This document shows positions 41,308 to 52,700 of a stretch of 64,000 nucleotides of DNA, one piece after another. Where the stretch lies: assembly GCA_000733355.1 (NCBI GenBank), contig JNVV01000024.1, positions 135,181 to 199,180 on the forward strand, in the 5' to 3' direction. Numbering within the stretch: position 1 is the stretch's first letter; the number at the start of each line of letters is the position of its first letter. The notes beneath the pieces were generated by a model. That model did not search any database, was not told the DNA's origin, and worked only from the letters and a program-made list of their open reading frames with translations. This stretch comes from Falciphora oryzae (taxonomy: Eukaryota > Ascomycota > Sordariomycetes > Magnaporthales > Magnaporthaceae). Both the position numbers and the translations under genes were made by a program.

Positions 41308-41946
41308 TTCGCACATCGCTTTTTGCGCGTGGCTGCTCTGGGAAGCAAACAGCAAGTGAGCATGGTGTAACTCATGGGCTGACGATGGCGACTGGTGCAG
41401 CCAGTTTTGTCAGCCGCAGCCTCAGGTCGTATTTCAGACCATGGCCGTGACCTCTCTGTCTTTTTCGCAGCCGACTTTCCTTCCGGCTCCTCCACTTGGA
41501 GAAACGTGACTGGGCCGCTAAATCGTGGAGATGGATCCCGGACCTGGTTCCTGCGTCAGTCTCATCCAATCGCGTTGGCGCAAGTGGCTGACGATCGGAA
41601 ATGAGAGAACAGGGGAGGGGGCTCGAGAGTTTGCTGCCGCCGTGGTGGGACGAGTTTCGCTGCTCCCCCAACCCACCCAGGCCGCGCGCACATGGTGTCT
41701 CTCTTTCTTGTCTCACTTCTCTTGCGCTGACCCGGCTACCAACCCGACCATGTCGCGTGTCGATGCCCTCACTCGGTAGCTGAGCCGACAACCCAGGCCG
41801 CACCGGCGGCAAGCCACTCATTCAGTCTTTACAGTGCATCGGTCTTTACAGTACACACACAGAGACATACATCGGCGTCTTTATCGCCCCTTGCATTCTT
41901 TTCTGCCCTGGCTTGGTCCCTCCTGCTTGCGTCTCATGCACATGCC
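41308..41946. other. Spacer after tRNA-Ile
   Basis: 639 bp; no gene seen. The right part is the 5' flank of the GPI-type wall protein gene, with a C/T-rich and ACAC-containing leader at about 41850-41900. Confidence 0.45.
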
Positions 41947-42834
41947 ATGTGTTGTCCCACGCTCCTTTCCCCACGACGCCGGTCGCTGATCACCGCGATC
42001 TGTGGCGCCGCCGCCTTCCAGCTCCTCGACCTCCTCGCGCCGACATCATCGCCATCCTTCCTACTCCCCGGCGCCGCCGCCCAGCAAGCCGAGGGCACGG
42101 TGTGGGCCACGCCGCACTCGCAGTACTCGTCGTCGGTCGGCGTGCTCGGCTGCAAGGTCGATACGAACCGCATCGCGTACTGGCCGGGCATCGTCGACTG
42201 CGACAAGATCTGCATCTCGCTCAGCTACGAGGGGCGCACCGTCCACCTGCTGCGCGTCGACCAGTCCGAGGGCGCCTTCGACGTCAGCTACGATGCGTGG
42301 AACTACCTCATGACGGGCTCGTCGGCGCGCGCGAACCCGACGGCCGGCGGCGCCGTCGGTATGGAGTACCGCGAGGCCAAGCCCGAGGAGTGCGCGTCGC
42401 TGATCCGCACGCCGGGCCACAAGCTGCCCCTGAGCGCATCCAACAGCATCAACTTCCTGTACAACTGCATCGCGTCGCGGCCCGACAGCTGGGTGGCCAA
42501 GAACTATGTCCTCTACAACGTGCTCGACCCCATTTGCTCGTGGGGAAACGACGAAGTCTGCACGCCGCCCGACTGGGCCGCGGGCGAGAACCAGCCCAAG
42601 TGCAAGTCTGGGCTGGGCGTGCCGTCGGTGCTGACGAGCCAGCCCGTCTACAACATCGAGTACCCGACGGGCAAGGTCCTTTCGGCGGCGTCGGGCCAGG
42701 TCGTGGACAACCCGCCGAGCGACAACGCGGCGGCGGCCGTCGACTCTGGCGTCCGTCGCGGCGGAGTCGCACTGAATCTGGCGTTGGGCGTCGCCTCGAC
42801 CTGGCTCGTGTACGCCGTGGCTGTCTCAATATGA
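41947..42834 (+). CDS. Secreted GPI-type wall protein, cerato-platanin/expansin-like
   Basis: This 295-residue single-exon frame has a long N-terminal leader with a hydrophobic core (residues 13-31, LITAICGAAAFQLLDLLA) and a likely cleavage after AAAQQA near 47. The mature part contains QYSSSVGVLGCKVDTNRIAYWP, VDCDKICISLSYEGRTVHLL, SYDAWNYLMTG and LPLSASNSINFL, a pattern of a common fungal secreted family with double-psi-barrel-like, cerato-platanin-like features. The C-terminus ends with small residues (VDSGVRRGG), then a hydrophobic tail without charge, typical of GPI attachment. Eight or more Cys suggest disulphides. The extracellular wall location is well supported; the biochemical role is not known and the domain name is tentative. 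Confidence 0.75.
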   Translation: MCCPTLLSPRRRSLITAICGAAAFQLLDLLAPTSSPSFLLPGAAAQQAEGTVWATPHSQYSSSVGVLGCKVDTNRIAYWPGIVDCDKICISLSYEGRTVHLLRVDQSEGAFDVSYDAWNYLMTGSSARANPTAGGAVGMEYREAKPEECASLIRTPGHKLPLSASNSINFLYNCIASRPDSWVAKNYVLYNVLDPICSWGNDEVCTPPDWAAGENQPKCKSGLGVPSVLTSQPVYNIEYPTGKVLSAASGQVVDNPPSDNAAAAVDSGVRRGGVALNLALGVASTWLVYAVAVSI

Positions 42835-43883
42835 GACAGGCTGCCGCCACTACTGGAGCGATGAACAATTTGGCGTCTGCTTCCAATCCTTCGATGGGAT
42901 ATACATGTCCTTCTTCCCTAGGTGTGACACAAAGTATCACAACCTTGATATATCTGCTGTCAGCACAGCGTTACCATAAATGCTCCTGGTGTGTATACCG
43001 AGCAACTTTATTTCTGCCCTGTTCGCGAGGCGAGGGCTCGATATTTGGATACCCCTATGTATATGTCTCAGCGACACATAATTTCTATTCCTTATTATAC
43101 TTTTTCCTGCCACCTGTTTCTCAGCTGGGCTGTGCCAGCCCCCTGCGTGTCATTCCCTGCAGTAAGCGCCACGCGCCAGTCCAGTCCAGAACGCTGCCAT
43201 GTGCATGTGGATGTTGGATCCTAGAAGGCTGCGGACGGGTAAGCGCACTGATCAACAAGGCAACATTGAAGCAGCCAAAACAGGCACACGCACTCCCTCG
43301 TCTCCTCCAGCTCTGGCAAACTCGGCACGCCGAGTCACACCTTCGATCCCCTGCAAACCCCACCGACCCCATTCCAACCGGATCTTGGCTGGGGAAGCTG
43401 ACGACGCTGATTGAGGGGCATCATGGCATGCAATGGCATCATAGCCCGACCAAGGCTGCAACCCGCAGCCATTGCCGTCATTTCCCTGCTCGGCCGCATC
43501 GTGTTGGTCGTCGCGTCGCAAAGCATGGATGGAGCGCAGCTTGTTTCAAAGGGATGCATCTTGCGCCGCGGACCCGCGCCAGTGGTAGCGTCGTCAATTG
43601 ACTTTGCTAGGTCGTGCCGTACACATTTGTGTCGCTCCCGCACACGAGGACACCCCTCAATGCCTTCCGACTGCTCAGCTGCTCTGTCTAGCTCACCACA
43701 TGCATGTTACCTTGTCACGCTTGTCTAGCTCCTGGCCTAGCTGTCTGACCTACGTTCTGGGCCCTATTTCACCATCCTCCTCAGCCTTGATGGCCTGGAC
43801 TCTCTCCTCTGCCTTCCGGGATTCCTGCCCGCGAGCCTTTCTAGCCTTCCCTCTGTGCTTACCTGCCTCCACGACAACACAAC
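42835..43883. other. Spacer before phospholipase C
   Basis: About 1 kb containing the 3' UTR of the wall-protein gene and the 5' flank of the phospholipase gene. Pyrimidine-rich sequence precedes the PLC start. No other gene seen. Confidence 0.5.
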
Positions 43884-45689
43884 ATGTCCGACTTAACCAA
43901 ACGCCTGTCCGACCTAAACCCCTTCTCGTCGAATCCCGAGAAGAGGAGGGAAAGCGAGGACGATGACAAGGGCGAGGAGATCGACGCGACCACTGTCGCC
44001 GGCGGCGGCCACGGCGGGCGCACCTCCGAGATCACAAAGAACCAGCTCCGCGTCAGCCAGGCGCTGAGGTCCTTCCTGGTCGACCGCATGGTCCTCACCG
44101 AGGCCGAGGCCGGGCTCGACGCCGACGACGACGGCAGGCCATCCACTGCGGCCCTCAAGGCGCTCCTCGAGCAGTCGCACATCCAGGTCCCCGCCGCCCT
44201 GACCGACCGGTCGCGCCCCCTGCCCGAGTACTTCATCAGCTCGAGCCACAACACCTACCTGCTGGCGCACCAGCTCTTCGGCGCGTCGTGCGCCACGGCC
44301 TACCAGACGGCGCTCAACACGGGCTCGCGCTGCGTCGAGATCGACGCGTGGGACAACCCGGACGACCGGTCCGAGCCCAAAGTTACGCACGGCTATACGC
44401 TCGTGTCCAATATCCCCTTCCGGCTCGTGTGCGAGACGATCCGCGACGTCGTCGACCGCGAGGCCGCCGACGCCGCCGCCGAGGGCCACCGCCAGGGCTA
44501 CCGGGCCGCCCCGATCCTTCTCTCGCTCGAGAACCACTGCGACGCCCAGGGCCAGCAGCGGCTTGTCGACATCATGCTCGAGGTCTTTGGCGACCGTTTG
44601 CTGAGCAAGCCCGTCTGCGACAAGGGCGCTGCCGAGGAGGCCGGGTACGGCGACCACGTGCGGCTCGAGGAGCTCGGGTCCAAGGTCGTCGTCATGGTCG
44701 AGTATCACTTCCAGGACGAGTGCGCCAACGACTCCGACTCTGACAGCGACACCTCGTCCGACGAGGAAGAAGAGCGCGACGCGCGGCGCGAGTACAAGCG
44801 CAAGCGCAAGGAGGCCGCCGCCGCCAACAGCATCATCATCCCGGCCCTCGCGGACCTGGGCGTGTACGTGCAGTCGGTCAAGCCGCAGAACGACAGCTGG
44901 TTCGAGGACGCGGCGGCCATGGCCGAGCCCGCGCTGCCGCACCACCACCTCATCAACGTGTCCGAGTCGGGCTTGGCTCGCCACCTGCCCGACGCGGCGC
45001 GCAAGATCTCGGCGCACAACGCGCACCACCTGATGCGGGTGTACCCCAAGGGCACGCGCATCAGCTCGCACAACCTCCAGCCGCGCCAGTTCTGGGCCGT
45101 CGGCGCCCAGGTCTGCGCCCTCAACTGGCAGACGTTCGGCGCCGCCATGCAGATCAACGAGGCGCTCTTCTCGGGCACCGACGGCTTCGTCCTCAAGCCC
45201 GCGTCGCTGCGGCCCGGCGGCCTGGGCCTGGCGTCCATGGCGCGCCGCCCGCCCCACCGCCGCCTGCGCCTGCACGTCGCGGGCGCGACCGACCTGCCGC
45301 TCCCCGCCGGCCGGACCGCCGACGACATCAAGCCGTACCTGACGTGCACGCTGGCGCACCCGGGCGGCGAGACCAAGCGCAAGACGAGGCCGTACCGCAG
45401 GCACCGCCTGACCGGGTTCCTGCGGCCGGGGAGGGAGTCGCCCGAGCCGACGGACCCGCTGTGGGACGAGACGCTCGAGTGGGAGTACGACGACGACGAG
45501 CTCGTGTTCCTGCGCATGCTGGTCAAGAGCGACGACGCCTTTGCGCGCAACCCCATGTTCGCCGTCGCGGCGGTGCGGCTGCTGTACGTGCCAAAAGACG
45601 CGGGGTGGGCGTTTATCCGCATGCTGGACCTGAAAGGCCACGAGACGCGGTGTGCGCTGTTGGTCAAGATGGAGATTCAGGATCGGTGA
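43884..45689 (+). CDS. Phosphoinositide-specific phospholipase C
   Basis: This 601-residue single-exon frame encodes an enzyme that cleaves PIP2 to IP3 and diacylglycerol in Ca2+ signalling at the plasma membrane. The X half starts near residue 113 with YFISSSHNTYLLAHQL (catalytic His122), Glu152 and Asp154 (CVEIDAWD, Ca2+ ligands) and the second His169 (VTHGYTL). An acidic then basic linker (DSDSDSDTSSDEEEERD) separates X and Y. The Y half includes LMRVYPKGTRISSHNLQP and GTDGFVLKP. A C2 domain fills about 445-595. An EF-hand or PH domain is not evident; the N-terminus is short and charged. Of the several fungal PLC paralogues I cannot say which this is. The very high GC gives long antisense frames, which are shadows. 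Confidence 0.93.
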   Translation: MSDLTKRLSDLNPFSSNPEKRRESEDDDKGEEIDATTVAGGGHGGRTSEITKNQLRVSQALRSFLVDRMVLTEAEAGLDADDDGRPSTAALKALLEQSHIQVPAALTDRSRPLPEYFISSSHNTYLLAHQLFGASCATAYQTALNTGSRCVEIDAWDNPDDRSEPKVTHGYTLVSNIPFRLVCETIRDVVDREAADAAAEGHRQGYRAAPILLSLENHCDAQGQQRLVDIMLEVFGDRLLSKPVCDKGAAEEAGYGDHVRLEELGSKVVVMVEYHFQDECANDSDSDSDTSSDEEEERDARREYKRKRKEAAAANSIIIPALADLGVYVQSVKPQNDSWFEDAAAMAEPALPHHHLINVSESGLARHLPDAARKISAHNAHHLMRVYPKGTRISSHNLQPRQFWAVGAQVCALNWQTFGAAMQINEALFSGTDGFVLKPASLRPGGLGLASMARRPPHRRLRLHVAGATDLPLPAGRTADDIKPYLTCTLAHPGGETKRKTRPYRRHRLTGFLRPGRESPEPTDPLWDETLEWEYDDDELVFLRMLVKSDDAFARNPMFAVAAVRLLYVPKDAGWAFIRMLDLKGHETRCALLVKMEIQDR

Positions 45690-46272
45690 GGGGGGTTTCG
45701 AGGCGTTAGTTCTAGAAGCCAACTGATATTTTACCCATTCTTTCATGGCGTTGTGGTTCTGGCATCCCCTCGGATGATCCGTGATCCGCTGCACCCAGGG
45801 GCTTCGCCCGGTGGTGATGGGCCGAGTAAAATGTTGCGAATCTCGACCCGATCTGCAGTCGGATCTGCGCAGCCTTTTGTCAACCGTGCCCCTCTCCCCA
45901 CCCGCGTCACCCTTTTGTACTCCCATGCTTCTAGCTCGCGTCTCGGCGCTATCAGACTTCAAAGATGCTGTTTCGTCAATAGAACCGTGTGTTCTGTATC
46001 ACCCCCAGGTTTATAATCCGTCGAATTTCCACGTATTTACAGCCTTGTATATATCGAGGCTTGTCATGACATCATCCCTCTAAATGCAACGCATCACGTG
46101 TTGAAGCTTCTGAGATCATTCATTGACGAGATCTTGATTTCAACCGCAAGACGCACTCAGCCGATCCATATCTTCATGTAAAGCGTTCCTATTATACAAC
46201 TACGCCTTGGACAAGCATGTTTCCGCCGTCTCGACCCCGCGAAACAGCTTCCCCACGCCAAGCCCACCTCCC
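45690..46272. other. Convergent spacer PLC / SOD2
   Basis: 583 bp between two 3' ends. Moderately AT-rich with the two 3' UTRs expected. No gene seen. Confidence 0.5.
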
Positions 46273-47064
46273 TTACGACTTCTCGAACCTGGTGGCCACC
46301 GTCTTCCAGTTGACAACGTTCCAGATGGCGTCAAAGTACTCGGCCTTGCGGTTCTGGTACTGCAGGTAGTAGGCGTGCTCCCAGGCGTCGATCCCCAGCA
46401 GGGGCTCGAGCGCGCCCGTGACGGCGTCCTGGTTGGGGCGGGTCACGACCGAGAGCGTGCCCGTCTTCTTGTCCTTGACGAGCCAGGCCCAGCCGCTGCC
46501 CTGGATGCCCCCCAGGGCCCCGTTCATCTGCTTGCGCATGACGTCGAGCGAGCCAAAGTTGGACTCGATGGCGGCCTTGAGCTTGCCGTCCGGGTCGCCG
46601 CCGCCGTCCCTGCTGGCCGGCGCCAGGTTCTCCCAGAAGAGCTTGTGGTTGAGGTGGCCGCCGCCGTGGAAGTTGATCATGGGCGCCTGCGCCGCCACGG
46701 CCGACGGGTCGCCCTTCCTCTGGGCCGCGGCGATGGCGTCGAGGGCGTTGTTGAGTCCGTTGACGTAGGTCTGGTGGTGCTTGGAGTGGTGCAGCTCCAT
46801 GATCTGGCCCGAGATGTAGGGCTCGAGGGCGCCGTAGTCGTCTGCGGGGTGGGGTACTGGGCGTAAGCAACCCTGCTCTGGCTATGGATTGTGGCATGAT
46901 AGTCCCAGGGTGGTGGCTAGCAGCAAGTAGGACTTACAGGCCAGGTCGGGCAGGGTCGCCCTGCCTCGGACGAAGCTGGTGCTCGCCATGGCGGCGGGCT
47001 TCATGGCCCGGGAGCGCAGGGCTCCACGCAGGGCAGGCGAGGTTCGGAGGAGAGTCGAAGCCAT
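46273..47064 (-). CDS. sod2: Mitochondrial manganese superoxide dismutase
   Basis: Two exons (47064-46938, 46841-46273) with a 96-nt intron (GTAAGT...CAG) join in phase to 231 residues. The first about 35 residues (SALRGALRSRAMKPAA-like, Arg/Ala/Ser-rich) form a mitochondrial presequence; the mature enzyme opens ATLPDLAYDYGALEPYISG. Metal ligands are in place: His in ELHHSKHHQTY, His in GGGHLNHKLFW, and Asp and His in GIDAWEHAYYLQYQN. The GGGHLNH and NQD wording fits the Mn type. It converts superoxide to H2O2 in the matrix. It is divergent from PSF3 with 472 bp between starts. Confidence 0.95.
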
Positions 47065-47536
47065 TGTGGTGTGTTTGTGAAGATTTCGAGGGGAGTTGAT
47101 CCGGACTGTGTTTTCTTTGCTTGCTCACTTGATGGAGGAGAGAGAATGCGTCGCTGATCAAGGACGCTGGGCTCGGGCCTTGTTCTGCGACAAGTTGTTA
47201 GTTAAGCTCCTCGGATCGGATCTTCGGCGATGACATCAAACTGATGGGAAAATTGGATGCGCATGCCGCACCAGCGGAGCTTCCTATTGGCTGGAGCTTA
47301 GGAAACCACAACGCATTGGCATGACACATGGTTTCCCGCATGGTCCAAGCTTCACTCTTTGGACTCGACCCCACTGTCACGTCTCCCCCGCTATTGCCAA
47401 GCCGCATCGCGTCTTGAGTTGAGCTATCAGTTCCAGCCAGAGCCCTTAACCAACACTGAAGACGAGATAGGGCGGCTGCCTCTTCAGTGAACAATTCCCG
47501 CAAAAGGCCCCCCAGGGGGCTTTCTCGTCCTTTCCA
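47065..47536. promoter_or_regulatory. Shared divergent promoter region SOD2 / PSF3
   Basis: 472 bp separate the start codons of the two divergent genes, so both promoters and leaders lie here. No clear TATA box was seen. Co-regulation is only a possibility. Confidence 0.5.
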
Positions 47537-48265
47537 ATGTCTTACTACGATATTGACGCCATCCTCACGGACGCCGAGGTGCGTTGGCTGTGGCCATGAT
47601 CCCTTCCCATCCTCGACTTACACCAACTTGCTTGGTCTGCCATTGGCACTGACAACCACAACACCAAACAGAAAATCCCCTGCGAGTTCCAAATCGACGT
47701 CCCCGAGCTCGGCTACCTCGACAACTCGCCCTCACACACCCTCAAGGCCGGCACCAAGGTCAACCTGCCCCTGTGGCTGGCCGAGATGCTCGCGCTGGCC
47801 AACACATCGGACCCGGACGACCCGCGCGGCGCCGCCTCCTCCTTCGTCTCGCTCAACCTCCCCACCCCGCTCGCCGACGAGGTCGTGCAGGCCCTCAAGG
47901 CCGACCCGCGCAGCGTCCCGCTCCGCGACCGCAGCCCGCACTTCTACGCCCTCGCCGTCCGCATCCTCGACCTGTTCGAGGAGCGCGACCTCGCCGCCGT
48001 CCTGCGCCGCAGCTTCGTCGTCCGCGCCGCCGACGTCGGCCTGCACGCCCGCAAGGCCGGCGGCGCTAGTGCTGCTGCGGCCGGTGGTGGCGGCGGGGCA
48101 GCTGGCGGTGGGGGAAAGAAGGACGAGGGCAGCAACGTCGGGCTGGGGGGCGTGAGCGAGGAGTTCCTCAGGGGCCTGGACGAGTGGGAGCGCGCGCTGT
48201 TCCGCATGGCGCACGACGGCACAAAGGCCGGGCACGAGTGGATGGACAGCGTCAAGAAGCGTTGA
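47537..48265 (+). CDS. psf3: GINS complex subunit Psf3
   Basis: Exon 1 (47537-47578, MSYYDIDAILTDAE) and exon 2 (47672-48265) join in phase across a 93-nt intron (GTGCGT...CAG) to give 211 residues. Psf3 is a subunit of the GINS tetramer, part of the CMG replicative helicase. The N-terminus has the typical start YYDIDAILTD.EKIPC.F, then LGYLD and LPLWLAEMLA; the C-terminus contains the helical FLRGLDEWERALFRMAHDG. A Gly/Ala-rich insert (about residues 140-165) before the last helices is a low-complexity linker common in filamentous fungi. The tiny first exon is easily missed by gene finders. Confidence 0.92.
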
Positions 48266-49727
48266 GGGAGGCGGCGGGTAATGAAGACGGGCAGCTCCGG
48301 GGTCGTGGTCCTTGGTCGGGATGGGTTGGATGCACGATTCAGCCGCACACAAGATACCCTTCTCGCCATGGGCTAGGGTGTGTCCCTCCGTGATCGAATC
48401 GGGTTCCCCGCCGCCTTGCACTGTCGGTAATTGGTAGGCCGGGCTAAACTCCCTTCCCCTTTACCGAGACTAAAGAACTAGCGGCGCCATGGTCGGCGCC
48501 ATGGATCGCCTGCTCTTTTCCCAATGACGCCACTCAACCATCACTTGGTGGGGATTCGGATAATTGCCAGCACAGATTGATGGGTTCCACATCCTTCGCA
48601 AGCTTTGTCCTTTTGAGCCATGGCTTGCGTGACTACCATCTTTCCCAAGCCCCGTCAACTCCAGACGGGCCTCTTTGTCAGCATGGTTATGGCGGAGGGG
48701 GGTTAAACCTGGACACAAAGTTATTCTAGAGATTGCCCCATTTCCACCTCCTGTTGGTTGCGGCCCCGGCATCTCTGGGCATGCAGGCATGGGTTCCTGG
48801 GTCTAGGGCGTGGAACATTCCCGGGAAGTTAGAGCCGGAGGCCGCTCTTGCCAGCGCGGTTCGTTTCCGGCATGCGGAGCTGGGGTTTTCTGTCCACCCA
48901 CCTTTCCGGGGATCTTTTCGAGCTTGAGCAACTGGGGAAAGGCCCTGGACAGGGACATGCCCTTTTTCGATGGTTTCTCTGCAGGGATACCGGAAGATGA
49001 ATCGAGCGGACCGTTCACCCGCACTGACTGCCAGCACATAGGCCCGGATCTGGACGGAAAACGCGGGGAAACAGGAAGATCTGGCACGCGGCAGCAAATA
49101 AGAGCAAAGTAGATCCTGGCATAAGCTTCAGCCTCAATGGGGTGCCACCCTAGTCCTTGAGAATGGAAATATCTTCCGAGTGCCTACTCCTGACTAACAA
49201 CCGTCGGAAGAAACACAGGCGTGACATCACTGCAAAAGCACTCCAAAGATAGAGGGGAGGTTATGGTGGATTTTGGTTATGGTATTCATTGCACGTGTGT
49301 GGTATTTTGAAGGACATGAGACATGTGGCCAGAAAGAGGAAGAGAGAAGATAAATAGCGAACAAGACATAAGAAAACTGGGAAAACGAGTGGTGGATGGC
49401 AATAAGAACGACAACAAGCACGGTGCCTCCCACCATTCACAGACAATCAAGTATTAAAATGATGATTCTGCGTCCTGGAAGTAAAAGCAAAGAAGGAAAA
49501 AATGGCGCAGAGGACCACGGGATAACCACTCTAATCAGCGGGGTCATCTCCAGTGAGGTCCGCGGTTCAAATTGTTACCTGGTAAAGAAAAAGTGGAAGT
49601 GGAAGTGATAAAAGAAAAGTAGATACTGAACAGTTAAAAGAGGGTTAACGAGAGAAGAGAAGAGAAGTGAAGAAAAAGGGGTCGAAGTCAAAAAAAAGCC
49701 ACAATCTTGACAAAGATAAAAGAGAAA
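48266..49727. other. Convergent spacer Psf3 / ankyrin gene
   Basis: 1.46 kb between two 3' ends, with 3' UTRs. The part from 49220 to 49727 is AT- and purine-rich, with GA-rich runs close to the ankyrin gene stop. No gene was seen. Confidence 0.45.
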
Positions 49728-52700
49728 TCATGCAGCCGCCTTAGCCGCGCGCAGAATGTCAACGGCCTCCCTGAAGCCACGACCGGCAGCAATATCGATG
49801 GCGGTGCGGCCGTCGTCGTCCTTGGCCTCGAGGTCGACGGCGCGCGGGCCGGCGTGGTTGATGAGCAGCTTGAGCACGACGGGGTCGCCGTTCTCGACGG
49901 CCTGCATGACGCCGTTCCAGCCGCGGTACATCCTGTTGATGTCGGCGCGGCGCTCGAGCAGCAACTTGATGATGTCGTGGCTGCCCGTGGCGACGCAGCG
50001 GCGGATCGCCTTGACGATGGGCAGGTGCTCGCCGGGGGCGTTGACGTCGGCGCCGCCCTCGTCGAGGAGGAACAGCACGATGGGCTTGTTCTCCTCACGG
50101 ATGGCCGTCGTCAGCGGCGAGAAGACGCCGCCGTTGCGGTCCTCGACCGACACGCCCGCCGCCAGCAGCAGCTTGACGCTCTCGAGCTGGTTGGCCACGA
50201 CGGCCATCTCCATGACGCCGCGGAAGGCGCGCGGGTCCGGGAGCGTCGGCAGCAGGTGCCGCAGGATCTCGGGCTGCTTGACCGCCATGCAGACGGGCCA
50301 CCCTTCGCCGCGCACCGTGGCGTCGGCGCCGCCCGCCAGCAGGATCTGGGCCATCTCGACGCGGCCCTCGCGGATCGCTGTCGTCAGCGCCGTCTGCCCT
50401 TGCTCGTTCTTGTCGTTGGGGTCGGCTTTGCCGTAGTTCAGGAGCCAGCGCAAGCCCTCTATGTTGTTCATCTTGACGGCCATTTCGCAGATGCCCGGCG
50501 GCGACGAGAGATCGGCGCCGGCCTCGATGAGCTGTGGGAGGTACTGGGTGCGGAAATGGGTGATGCACTTGAAGCAGGGGTACTCGGCTGATGGCACATT
50601 GGGGTCTGCGCCCGCGGCGAGGATCATGTTGAACAGGTCTGGGCGGTTGTCGCGGATCGAGGTGCAGAGAGGCGTGTAGACGCCGTCCTTCTTGGCGTTG
50701 ACGTCGACGCCAGCTGCAATCAGAATGCGCACAGACTCGGCGCTGTTGGTCGACGTAGCCAGCTCCAGGATGCCAGGAGCCTTGCGTGTGTCAGCGCCGC
50801 GGGCCAGCAGCAGCTTGAGGCAGGCGGGCTGCATGGTGGCGGGCCAGAGCATGTGCTTGGGGCCGGGCAGGTTGGGGTTGGCGTCATGGTCGAGCAGGAT
50901 CTGGACGATGTCGACGCGCCCGTCGTTTATGGCCTCGAACAGGGCCGTCTTGCCGCTCGAGTTCTTGGCGTTGGGGTCGGCGCCGTACTCGAGCAGGAGG
51001 GCGACGATGCGCTTGGGCGTGCTCTTGCCGATGGACGCGATCAGCGTTGTGTTACCGCAGCTGAGTGAGTGGTTGGCGTCGCCGCCGTACATGAGCAGCA
51101 GCTGCACCAGCTCGAACTTGCCGTCCACCACGGCCAGTGCCAGTGGCGACTCAGGCTCCGGACCCGCGCAAAGGTTGGGGTCGGCGCCATACTTGAGTAG
51201 CAGGTTGGCGCCTGCGATGTAATTAGACTCCACGGCGCTGAAGAGAGGCGTGACGCCGTCCTTGTCGGGCGAGTTGGGATCAGCACTGAAGCGCAGCAGC
51301 AGGCGCATGCTTTCCAGGTCGTGGTTGAGCACGGCCTCGCGCAGCACGTGTGTGTCCGGGCTGGTCTCGGGCGAGACACCGCGGTCGAGCAGCTGCTCCA
51401 CCATCTTGTGCTTCTGGCCCTGAACGGCGGAGATCAGCGCCATCCGAAGGCTGGAGGCGTTGCCGCCCGTCGGGGCCTTGTTGCGTGGGCTCCAGCGTGG
51501 CATCTGCTGCGGATCGGCCTGAACCCGGATGGCCTTGATGGGCCCGTTGAAATTTAGCTCCAGACTTTCCATATCGTCGAGGAGAGTCTCCGAGTCGGTC
51601 AGACCCGGCGAGGCGCTGTCGTCATGCACCGTCCGCCTGCTATGGCCATGGCTGGCGTTTGAGAGGCTGGCGATCTCCTCTCGCGCCGATATGCGGCTGT
51701 TTATGTTGGGGCTTTCCGTCATTGAGCGCATTTGCGGGCTAGGGGCCGCTGTCATGCCGCTGTCGGACACCGTCCTGGAGGTGGAAGCCCGGCGGGCCGA
51801 GTTGTTGTATGATGCGCTTGAGAGCTTGGTCGAGACAGACGGCATGACAGGCATGTCTTCCCGGTCATCTCGCCTGTCGAATCGCCGATGGGCAAGGGCG
51901 GTGCGGTCGCGGTCGCGGTCGCGGTCGCGGTCGTCACTGTACAGGCTGCGGTTCTCGGTGCCGAGCCTGAGACCGACACCGCTCCTGCCGCTCCTAGTAC
52001 TCCTCGTCTCGTCCCTGTCCCTGCTCCTCAAGGAGTCCCGACGGCTGAGTACCGGGGGCTCGACATCGTCTCTCATGATCATGGCCATGTCATCTGACTG
52101 CGACAGGGACGCCATGGTGGGCGGGAGAGCCGGCAGCTTTGGCAGGTCGCTCTGGAGTCTGGGTCCCAGTATCGGCGCCGGCCCAGTCATGGTCTCCTGA
52201 TACTCATTGGTCTTGGGCGTGGCGACGGCGGGGCGGCCCTTGGCCATGCGATCAAGGGCGGCCGCTAGTCCACTGTAGCCACTGCCAATGGAGCCATCGG
52301 GCGAGGCGTTGCCCAGGGACCACTGGAACACGAGGGCGCTCATGCGCAGGGAGTCGCGAGACTTGCCCAAGGAGTCCCTTATCTTGGCGATGGACTTCTC
52401 GGCAAACATCATGCGCCACCCCTTACGCAGCTTGCCACCCACGCCGCCGTTCTCGTACTCAAGGAACTCGAACATCATGTGGTCGAGCACCTGGAAGTCG
52501 GCGTTGGTCTGTCGAAACTTGCTGTTAAGTTCCTTGACCATATCTTCGGGGAAGTGCTGACCGGAGCGGAAGCATTCGGACAAGCCTGCCTCGATGGCCC
52601 ACAGGATGCGGCAGATGTCGAGGAAGTCCTGGGCCAGGTTCTTGAACCCATGGGGCTGATGCTTGACCGAGCTGAGGAACTCGAGCATCCGTACAGAGAT

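Noticed and set aside
41913..43601. 562-codon plus-strand frame across the wall-protein gene
   Set aside because: Overlaps the 295-residue secreted protein in another frame; Arg/His/Pro-rich shadow.
43914..45962. 682-codon antisense frame over the phospholipase C gene
   Set aside because: Shadow of a very GC-rich coding region; Arg/Val/Gly/Leu-rich with no motif, while the sense frame has all catalytic residues.
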